From Coix lacryma-jobi var. lacryma-jobi (lineage: Eukaryota > Streptophyta > Magnoliopsida > Poales > Poaceae): 64,000 bases of DNA. Numbering within the stretch: the first letter of the stretch is position 1; each line of letters begins with the position of its first letter. A model generated the notes under the pieces. That model had not been told where the DNA came from. It worked only from the letters and a program-made list of their open reading frames with translations, and did not search any database. A program made the position numbers and the translations under genes. The stretch is from assembly GCA_009763385.1 (NCBI GenBank), contig CM019827.1:98306177-98370176 (forward strand), read 5' to 3'. Positions 11,538 through 21,344 of this stretch are shown in pieces.

Positions 11538-12614
11538 TGGAAACTTGGGACTCTCGAAACCAGGAGGTTGTCTCACATAAACCTCTTCCTTTATATACCC
11601 GTTCAAGAAAGCACTCTTGACATCCATTTGGTATGGCTTAAAACCCTTTGAAGCTGCAAAAGCTAGAAGAATCCTAATGGCTTCTAAATGGGCTACATGG
11701 GCAAAGGTTTCCTCATAGTCGATCCCCTCCTTTTGGCAGAAACCCTGGGCTACTAGCCTAGCCTTGTTCCTCACTACCATCCCATCCTCACCCTGTTTGT
11801 TTTTGAAAACCCATTTGGTACCTATAGGGTGGCATTCTAGTGGAGGTGGAACTAGGGTCCAAACTTGGTTTCGCTCAAAATTCTCTAACTCCTCATGCAT
11901 GACATTAACCCAATTAGGATCAGAAAGAGCGTGTCCAACATCTTTGGGCTCAAAAGAAGCAACGAATGAAGAATGAGCAAAGTTTGAGATCTCATACGCT
12001 CGCGACCGCGTGACTCGCTGGTCGATGCCGCCGATCATCTGTTGCAGAGGGTGGATCTGCTGGACGCTTCGGGGCGCTTGCCTCGTCGAAGTTGCCTCCC
12101 CCTCGCCAGATGCTGTCTGTCCTTCAGGTGCTGCTGGTGCTCGCTGGAGAGGTGGCTCAAAAGGTCCCCAAGTAGTGGAAGTAGTGGGATCGGGTCCTCG
12201 AGCAGACGTCGTCGTCATAGGGTCGAATGGGGCAGCCAGTGGAGTTGACTCAGGATCACCCCAATCGGCGTCTTCCTACTCCTCCTCCACAAAGATCGTC
12301 TCCCTCATCTCCTGATCTCTTGCAACATCAAAAGCAGAAGAAACACAAGGCATAGTCTCGTCGAATGTGACCTCGCAGGTCTCCACTATCCGGTTAGTCT
12401 CAAGATTAAGAACACAATAAGCACGAGAATGCAAAGCATAACCAAGAAACACACCGTCAACAGAACGAGATTCAAATTTGTCCAAATTGCCTTGCTTCAG
12501 GATGAAGCACTTGCACCCAAACACCCAAAAATGAGACACCTTGGGTACCCGTCCAAAACGCAACTCATAAGAAGTCTTTTTCATGAAAGCTCCAAGAAAA
12601 ATGCGGTTCAAAAC
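11538..12614 (-). pseudogene. pol: Copia A pol, end of integrase and start of RT
   Basis: Read from 12614 downward: the end of the integrase region (RIFLGAFMKKTSYELRFGR, then FWVFGCKCFI and DGVFLGY), a linker, then the Copia RT start (WVNVMHEELENFERNQVWTLVPPP, GTKWVFKNK, KARLVAQGF, DYEETFAHVA) up to VYVRQPPGF. The frame continues at 9219 once the solo LTR is ignored. On the other side it is cut by Gypsy D at 12614/33968. A reading-frame change lies near 12250-12280. Confidence 0.88.
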
Positions 12615-14038
12615 TGTTGACGCAAAATCTCGGTTGGTTACGCCAGCACACTCGAGACTCACGGTTCTCAGAGGAGTGCAGAGCAGGGTCCTGACCTCTT
12701 GAACCTTCGACAAGCGGTGGTGCCGATTCTCAGCGAAATCGACTTCGGGCGTGCGAGTCAATTTGACCTATAATTTACAAAGAGAAGAAAAAAGATTGTT
12801 AAATCATGGAACCTGCCAGTTTGATGCCAGACAGTTCCAAATTATACGGCTCTGATATAGCCACTTGTCTTTAGGATATTCACTACAAAGTCAACTCCCA
12901 TGAAATTGCATGAAAAAGCATTGAAAAAGATATGAAGCGTAACGACTATGACATATATAAGATGAATGTTTGTAATAGATAAACAACCGATAAACTTTAA
13001 AGGTATTAACAAAAAAGATCTATGTGTACGCATAAACAACATGAAAACAACGTATCGACTAATTGCACAAGCAATTCTATTCGTTAACAGTGGGGTGTCT
13101 CCATGCAGCCATAATAAAAAATAGATCGATAAAAAAGCTTAAACATCAACAGTGGGGTGTCTCCATGCAGCCATAATGATGGCCAAGCTAGATCACGTCT
13201 TATGCCAAGAGTCGATCCGTTGATTCCAAGCCATTTAAAAGTACACATTATGAGGAAAGCACAACTGTATCGGCTATTTAGCCGAAGCAGGGTCCATGAG
13301 GCACGCACAAGATCTATCCGTCAAAACCATGATTCAATCTAAAACAAACAGACTTAATCTATCATATATATCAGTGGGGTTCGAAAATACAGCCATAATA
13401 AACATACTAGATTAAACCTATTTACTCTTAGATTAAATCGTGGTTTTACCGGATATCTCAAACGCACAACATGTAACAACCAAGATTAACAAAATAGTCG
13501 ATGAGAGGCTTTATATCGACTGTTTCCTCTGTTGTGAACGTGGATCTCAAAACAGCCGAAACCAAACATCTTGAAGACTTGGGCTACTTTGTCAATCTTG
13601 ATTGGGCAAGATGTTTGTTTTAAAACATAAATAAACAAAATAAATCATAAAACAACATCGGTAACTTAATGAATCTACTAACTTGCCAAGCCAGTGGAGC
13701 CGATAACTAGGCAAGATTGACTAAAGCAAGAGATTGATCAGAGTCAAGACAGTCTCACAAAAGACGAACTTAGACCGATAACTAGCAGTGCCATAGCTTA
13801 ACAAGAGTTTGGTCGATGCCAATGCAGCCTTATTACACGATGACACAAGCCATTGGTGAAACTTACAAGCAAACCGGAGGTCGGTCGATGGCGATGCAAC
13901 CCTGCTTTATTGAAGGTCTCGCCGAGATCTACGTTACTCCAACTCCTAGGGTTTTGGCCGAAGGCCGATGTATTGATTGATTGGATGTCCTTACAAAATT
14001 CGGGTTTCTAGCTATTTATAACCCGGATGACTCCTGCC

Positions 14039-16791
14039 TGAAAGGTCCTAGTTTGGTTTTGGTAATTGAGTGACAACTTAGGTGGACTAATATGTGTTTG
14101 AAGTGAATTACACAGGTGATTAGTCCATAGGTGATCATGTGTGAGCAACATATGCCATAGAGGTGAAATGGCTTGGAAGATGTTGCAAGGCTCACACATG
14201 TGAAGAAGGAGCTTAATGCACATGAAACATGACATGTGGTCATGTGGCTAAGATGGTGAAGATCAAGGCAAGACTTGGCTTGATGGACCGGTTGCAAAGG
14301 TGAAGGGCAAGTTGGAGGCTTTGAAGCCGTTGGTACCGAGTGTCGGGAGGCTTAAGCAAGACTTGGCGCCGAAGGACCGAAGCGATGGTGAAGAGCAAGT
14401 GATGTCAAGATCGATGGACCATGGAGGCCATGTGATGATATGAAGTGGATCATATCATTTGATGAAGAGGTTGGTGCATGTGTTGCATCAACACATGGAG
14501 GAGATGGAATGGAATGCGCAAGGCAAAGGTATACTTATAGGGCATTTCATTTCACCGGTCATAGGTGTGTAGAGAAGATTATGACCGGGTTTAGGATAGA
14601 TGGCCGTACTATTAAGAGGAGCAAACTTGTTTGCATATCGGTCATCTAGTGCCACTTGAGCGATCTAACTTTGCGATGTTGTTAGGATCGAGTGGCGTGG
14701 TGAGAGCAAGTGAAAATCCTTTGAAAAATGATTGTGAAAATGCTAACACACATGCACATGATGGTGTACACTTGGTGGTGTTGGCACATTTGCAAAGGAG
14801 AAGGTGTTGGAGTTGATTTGGATCAACTCGGAGAAGTTTCGGAGAAAGCTTTGGTTGAAAAAGAGAAGCGATGGATCTTGGATTGTAATTCTGTACTAAT
14901 CCTTTGTGATTTGGATCTGGTATTCATGTGGGATGTGTAGCCCTCTGAATAAGCTTTCCAAAATGTCCAAGATCATCGAAATCGGAGTTCGGAGCTAAGA
15001 GTTATGGTCGTTTTAGCGCGGAGGTCAGTTTTGGCCTAGAGGTAGTACCGACCCTACTACCGACCCTCAGGCCGGTAGTACCGCCATAACCTCGGTACTA
15101 CCGACCCCTCCGCGAGCAGAACACAAAACTCTCTGTTCGGGGGAGTTTTTGGCCTACCGGTAGTACCGCCATAACCTCGGTAGTACCGACCAGGGTGTCG
15201 ATAGTACCGAGGTTCGAAGTGGTTTTTCAGGCTCTCTGTGTAGATCTAGTTTTGGCCTAGAGGTAGTACCGCCATAACCTCGGTAGTACCGACCCTACTA
15301 CCGACCCTGAGGCCGGTAGTACCGACCCTACTACCGACCCTGAGGCCGGTAGTACCGACCCTACTACCGACCCCTCTACCGCCCGTGTTAGAAAGGTGAT
15401 TCTAACGGTCCTTTTGACCGCCGGTAGTACCGACCCTTGGGTCGGTAGTACCGACCGAAGGCGTGGAAGCTCGGGAAAAAGGGGAAAACGGCTAGTTTGT
15501 GGCTCCCCTCTATAAATAGAGGGGTGGCCGGCCCTTGGGAAAGGTTGAGCACCCTAGGGACTTTGTGTCCATGGTTGGGAAGTGCTTAGGAGCCCTCTAA
15601 CTCACATATGCTTATTAGTGCTTATCCGATTGTGTGAGTGAGCGATTCTAGTGCGGTGCATGAGAGATTGCAAGAGTTGGCACTAGGTGTTCGAGTTGCA
15701 AGCCGGTGTGCTTATTACTCTTGGAGGTTGCCACCTCCTAGACGGCTTGGTGCGTGTCTCCGTCGTGAAGCCCGCGTGAAGATTGTGCGTGGCTCCGGAG
15801 AAGCTTTGTGAGGGGCATTGTGCTCGCCCCGCGGGAGATCGCGAAGAGCAACTCTAGTGGAAAGAGGTGTGAAGAGCGCCAAGTGGTCCAGCCGGATCAA
15901 AAGCTAGAGCTCTTGGTGAGCACTCCATCGTGGAGAGGTTGGCTTAGTGTCACCACTAGCGAGAGGATCGGCGGCAACCTTGGGCTTGCTTCAACGGGGA
16001 CTAGCTTGGTGGCAACCAAGTGAACCTCGGGATAAAATCTTGTGTCCCCGTCCCTTGTTGCTCTTATTATTCTTGTTTCCTTGCATATTACGCTTGTTCT
16101 TGTGTTCTTCGTGTTCTTCCTCCCTCTATCACTCTATCTTAGGTTGGGAAGGCTCGATCCACATTTTGCAAGGAATCAAGACGTGAGGAAGCTACAATCG
16201 TCATCTACAACATCTAGGGAAGTGGGGTAATTGCTAGATCTGAGATTGCATCTCACCCCCTTCGATTTCGTAGCTTCCTGCAGGTGCTCGGTAGTACCGG
16301 CTTGGAAGCCCGGTAGTACCTGCATCAGTAGTACCGGCCCTACAGCTCGGTAGTACCGACTGCCTGCTGTTTGCACTAGCTTGTATGGCAATATTTATTC
16401 TTGTGCTAGTGTTTAGTTGCTTAGTTTGTGTAGCTAAGTTGAGCTCTCTAATTTGGCTTGGGTAGCCTTGTTATTGAGCATTGCTAGTGAGCTTAGGCTT
16501 TGTGCTTTGCTTGCTAGATTGTTTAGGAGCTCCCCCGTGCTTGAAGTACTAGTTGCATAGGCTTGTGTGACCTTGCTTCTAGAATTTGTTAGGTGAGCTC
16601 TAGCTAGCCCGACACCTTATTTGCATTGATTAGGATCTTTTGTAAGGTGTCATAGAGTATAGGTAGAGGGGTGTAGTCTTGGCTAGACCGATAGTTTTAA
16701 TTCCGCATTTGTTTCGGTTAGCCGCTCCAATTAAGTTTAATTTTAAAAGGGACTATTCACCCCCCCTCTAGTCCGCCATCTCGACCCTTCA
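14039..16791 (+). repeat. 5' LTR of the gag-only element
   Basis: TGAAAGGTCC...GACCCTTCA, 2753 bp. It contains a cluster of CGGTAGTACCG near-palindromes (about 15040-15455 and again 16285-16355), a TATA box at 15511, and the ATTCACCCCCCCTCTAGTCCG module at its 3' edge. Confidence 0.95.
15511..15518 (+). promoter_or_regulatory. TATA box, 5' LTR of the gag-only element
   Basis: TATAAATA follows GGCTCCCCTC and precedes GAGGGG. It lies just after the CGGTAGTACCG cluster. The likely transcript start is about 30 bases downstream. Confidence 0.75.
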
Positions 16792-16792
16792 A

Positions 16793-16808
16793 GTGGTATC
16801 GGAGCTAG
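16793..16808 (+). other. Primer binding site of the gag-only element
   Basis: TGGTATCGGAGC starts 2 bases after the LTR end. It matches the initiator tRNA-Met complement with one change (A to G) and is the same variant used by Copia A. Confidence 0.85.
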
Positions 16809-16842
16809 GTCTCTCATTTGTGTTCTTTACCGACCCGAGAGG

Positions 16843-18603
16843 ATGGCGACTTACGGGCTAGGAATTGATTGTCCAAACATTTTTGATGGCACTTACTTTA
16901 CACGATGGAAAACTTGGATGATGTGTAATTTCAAGTTTATTTGCCCTCAAATGTGGTGGATCGTAGATGTAGGCTTTTCTCATGTGTTGGATGAAATGAA
17001 TCTAACTCAAGCACAAGAGAAATGCCTAGATCTCGAGTGCCAAGCTACTAACATCATTTTTAGATCTTTGCATGATAGTATCTTTAGTGAGATCATGGAT
17101 ATGGAGTCCTCCCATCACATGTGGAAGTATCTCAATGACAAGTATGGGAGTGCTCCAATTGATGATGATGTTAGTGAGCCCGAGGAAGAGGCACACGAGG
17201 TGGTTGAGCAAGACCACAGCCCCGTGATTGTGGAAGATTGCTCCACCTCAAGCTCAAGTGATGCAAGTGATGATGATATTCCAAGCACACTTGATGATGA
17301 TGGTTCATGCTCCGGCTATGAGAGTGATACTTCTTCGAGCTCTCCAACCACTACATCGCATTGCTTCATGTCACACGGTGACACTAAGGTTTGCAAAGCT
17401 AATGTGATTGATCTTAATGCATATGAGGAGCTCTTGAGTAAATATGCTAGCATGACCATCGCTTTAGAAAATGAGATGTCTAAAAATGCAAAATTAACAA
17501 AAGAAAACTCATTTCTAAAGAATGCATGTGAACAACAAAAGGATCTACTTTATGTTACTACTTGTTCACATGATGAGCTAAAATTGACTCATGAGGAACT
17601 ATGTGTTGCTCATGATAACTTGGTAAAAGACCATGCTTTTCTCACTAAGAAGCTTTCTAATGTAGAAACTAAAACTAGTGAGAGCTCATCACATGGGTCA
17701 AATGATCTATTGCAAAACGTTGCTAACCCATGTGATGTAGGCAAGAAGCATATATCCACCTCTTGTGAAGATTTATTATCTATGCCATGTTCTTCACATA
17801 TAGATGCTTGTTCTACTTCCTTGTCTTGTGAGACTAACATTTTGAAGGAGAACAATGAGCTCAAAAGTGAAGTGAAGAACTTGAGCAACAAGTTAGAGAG
17901 GTGGTGTAGATCAAAGGTCACCCATGAGCACATGATGAAAAATCAAAGAAGCTATGGTGACATGAGTGGCATTGGCTTTGACAAAAGCAATGTCAAAGGC
18001 AAGAGATGGGGCAAGAGAAGACATGAAAGAGAAATGAAGAAGCAAGAACAAGAAAAGCTATCTCATTTCATGTGCTATCAATGCCATGAGATGGGACATC
18101 TTGCAAAAGCTTGCCCCAACAAGAAGAAGCCCCAAGATCAAATCAAGATCAACCATGAAGATGATAATATGGGGAAGAAGACAAGAAGGGGAGGTAGAAG
18201 ATCAAGATCAACACAAGACCTCGCCCAAGTCAAGTGCTATGAATGTGAGAAGATGGGTCACTTTGCCTCAAAGTGTCCCAACAAGCTTGAGAAGAAGGCT
18301 CAAGCAACCCAAGTGAGGCAAGGCAATGAGAAGCAACACATGAGCAAGGAAGAGAAGGCTCAATCAAGAAGAAATTGCTACTCATGCCGGGAAAGGGGAC
18401 ACATGGCTCATTCATGTCCCCTAGGTAACATTCCTAAGCCTATTTCAATTGCTAATGATTCTATGCTTAGGAAGGATGATAATGGTACCTCTAAGACTAC
18501 CATTACAACTCATCCCGCTATTCATACTAAGGCTATGCCAAAGTATGTTGCACCTAACTTGAGAGGACCCAAACAAGTTTGGGTACCATCAACTAGTGGA
18601 TGA
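16843..18603 (+). CDS. gag: Intact Gag with three zinc knuckles, no pol
   Basis: This is a 586-residue protein, uninterrupted, starting 35 bases after the PBS. The N-terminus has the Copia gag pattern (IFDGTYFTRWKTWM, residues 13-26). An acidic, serine-rich stretch follows (about 105-165), then a long coiled-coil-like middle (about 190-360), a basic region, and three CCHC knuckles: CYQCHEMGHLAKACP (near 411), CYECEKMGHFASKCP (near 465) and CYSCRERGHMAHSCP (near 512). It ends at KQVWVPSTSG, just where protease would normally begin. Known role of the family: capsid assembly and RNA packaging. The intact frame beside identical LTRs suggests selection to supply Gag in cis while pol comes in trans. 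Confidence 0.93.
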   Translation: MATYGLGIDCPNIFDGTYFTRWKTWMMCNFKFICPQMWWIVDVGFSHVLDEMNLTQAQEKCLDLECQATNIIFRSLHDSIFSEIMDMESSHHMWKYLNDKYGSAPIDDDVSEPEEEAHEVVEQDHSPVIVEDCSTSSSSDASDDDIPSTLDDDGSCSGYESDTSSSSPTTTSHCFMSHGDTKVCKANVIDLNAYEELLSKYASMTIALENEMSKNAKLTKENSFLKNACEQQKDLLYVTTCSHDELKLTHEELCVAHDNLVKDHAFLTKKLSNVETKTSESSSHGSNDLLQNVANPCDVGKKHISTSCEDLLSMPCSSHIDACSTSLSCETNILKENNELKSEVKNLSNKLERWCRSKVTHEHMMKNQRSYGDMSGIGFDKSNVKGKRWGKRRHEREMKKQEQEKLSHFMCYQCHEMGHLAKACPNKKKPQDQIKINHEDDNMGKKTRRGGRRSRSTQDLAQVKCYECEKMGHFASKCPNKLEKKAQATQVRQGNEKQHMSKEEKAQSRRNCYSCRERGHMAHSCPLGNIPKPISIANDSMLRKDDNGTSKTTITTHPAIHTKAMPKYVAPNLRGPKQVWVPSTSG

Positions 18604-21344
18604 ATGTGTGTAGGTACCATGGCATTGGAGACTTGATTCAATTTGTTCTATGTTGATCATCATGTGATTGAATCAAGTAATGAAGCTTAGTGCAAATCCA
18701 TCCCAATGCCAAGACAAAAGAGTGAAGTCCAAGTGCTACAACATACAAGTGCAAAAGATCAAGTTGTGGTGGTAAAATGGAATATTTGAAGGCTTGCAAT
18801 CAAATTTAGTTGAAGCTTGCTTTTGGATGATCATGAGCTACTAAGGTATATCTCTAGTTGATCATGTTATTTTAGATGCATATGAGATGATTGAATCGGA
18901 TATATGCATATGTTGCTTGCTATAAGATGATTGAATGGATTTGATGCTTAGTGATCAAAATTGAGTTAGTTTGAATGGATATGTTCATGAGACTTCTTTT
19001 AATAAGTGATTTGAATGGATATATGTCTTGTGAGAGTATTCAAACATGTTAGCTCAAGTTTGATTCAAATTGGTAGAGTATAGCTCAATTGCTCCAAGTT
19101 GTCAAAAATCTGAAATCTGAGCTAGCTGTGATAATAGCCATGTTTGAATGATCAAATCTATTTGGATTGGCTTGAAATTTGGTACACATGCTCTACACTT
19201 ATGATATTAGTTTCTGTGCAAAATTCATGATTATTGGATAAGATATACTTTGGTTTTGGAGTAGATCTTGTCAACTATAGTGCAGCAGCTTTCAGCATGT
19301 AGTACTATGGAAAGAATTGAAATCTGGTAGCAATCTAGAAAGCCAATGAAGCTCAAATTTTTATGGCTGCTAGAAAACTTAGAGAGGCACATCTCCACCA
19401 AATTTCATAGTCATTGGACTTATATTTTGGGAGATATGCATGTTTCTTTGAGAAGGACAGAATCTGCCAGAAAAGTGACAATTATTGGATTAATCTAGAG
19501 TCACTTTGATTGAAAGGCCCTCAAGTTGGAATCATGTTTATAAGTGTTTGAGGGACCTATGTTTGGTTTTGAGATGAGCTAGAAGTATGACAAAGATGAG
19601 TACAAGTTCATTTGATTGAAGAGTGTATTTGGCACACATTTGGTACTCAAATTGAAGATCAAGACCAACATCAAGATGAAGAGAAAGATCAAGTCCTAGT
19701 ATCAATTGAAGATCATTTGGAAGAAAGAAAAGGACTCAAAGAAGGAAGAGTTGAACTCAGGCAACTTTGCAAGAAGCTTCCATCATGATGAGTTCACCAT
19801 TGGATCAATCAAACAAAGGCATTTCGAGTAAGGATCAAGGATGTTCTTTGGAGAGAGGTCACTTCTCCCTTATGTAGGGGCTTGCCGCCTTTTGTAGGTT
19901 AACCAAGTGTGGTACTTGGAAGGCTAATATGGAAGTGGTGATTCAAAGGATATTTGAGATGCTTAGTTGAAGCAATGAAAGGATTGACCAAGCAAAGCAA
20001 GCAACATCCAAGATAGAAAAGCAAATCTTGCCAACTCAAGTGGTATTTATATGCAAGCAAAGGTCAAATGAAGAAGCAAGCCAACCACAACAAGATAGTG
20101 CACTTGATCATATGGGTGAAGATTTGATTCTTTCAATTGGTATCTATTGGTCTTCACCATGGACTTCACATTGCTATTTTCGGAGTTGGAATCAAATGAC
20201 TAACCTCTACTCCAAGATAGCAAGGTATCATTGTTTGTCATATGCATTCATACTATGCTTAGGACTTGATTAGAGCATATAGACATCCTTGTGATACTAT
20301 CTAGGGGCATCCATGAAAATCAAATGTTTTGATGCTTATATGATGCCACTATTGCTTCTATGCTTTACATGATCTAGTGGTAACATATAACATGTTTATG
20401 GGCTTGCAATCCTAGTGTTTAATCTAGAGAATGAGCAATGGAACATTTAACCAACGTGAGTAAGATAACCATTGCAAAAATGTGTGAAGAAGCTTACTCT
20501 AGAGCAAACAGTGTTAAATGTTTCATGCAAATGATCTAGGTTGAACCACAAATGAAATGAAACAAACATCTCTCTCTTAACAAATTTGAACCTCCTTTAT
20601 GCAAACCTTTTATGGAAATAGATGACAAAGGGGGGGAAAGTATAACAAAGATAAAATGAAAGGGGGAGAACAAAGATAAAATGAGGGGAGAGAATGTAAA
20701 GATAAAATGAAAATGTTTTTGAGCACACAAGTAGGGGGAGCAAGCTCATGAACTTGGTTGTTGCATTTGATATGTGCATAATCATGTGCTTGCTTGCATT
20801 GCATAAGCTTTCAAAGCTTTCAAATCTTATATGCATGCTTGTGTGGTGTATGCTAGTTATAGGGCTTAATTGGTGATTTGATAACTAGCATGCATAGGTT
20901 GATAGCTAGACTTGTGCTTTTCATGCAAACTAGACCCTTGCTTCTAAAGTTGATCTCACGGGGTTTTCTAGTTTTTATGATGTCTAGCTACTCTTGGTGC
21001 TAAAGAAGGTGTACAACTATGAACTTCATCGATAACACGCTTCAAAGGTTATTCTATACACCTTAGCACTTTTTGGTAGTAATTACTCTCCCACACTTCG
21101 ATATCTATGCATATGTGCAAGTTTCATTTTCAAACACTCTAGCACATATGTAGGGGGAGCTAATACTACCAATTCGGATTTGTGCTACTTGTCCAAAATC
21201 CTTTACACATGGTAAAATAGCTTGGGCAAGCAACATGAATCCAAACCAAGTTAGCAATTTACATTCTTGTGAAGTGCTAGCTTGGAATAAGCTTAATTTC
21301 CATATCTTTGTAGAGTTGTCATCAATTACCAAAAAGGGGGAGAT
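18604..21344 (+). other. Noncoding interior of the gag-only element with polypurine tracts
   Basis: No gene was found in these 2.7 kb; short open frames show no domain. The stretch is AT-rich and replaces the pol genes. Several purine runs containing GGGGGA occur near 20632, 20661, 20733 and 21151. The last one, AAAAAGGGGGAGAT at 21331-21344, touches the 3' LTR and is the functional polypurine tract by position. Confidence 0.8.

Noticed and set aside
14440..14940. Small open frames inside the 2.75-kb LTRs (also 21746-22246, 15715-16391 and 23021-23697)
   Set aside because: They recur in both LTRs only because the LTRs are alike; no domain and no start context support them.
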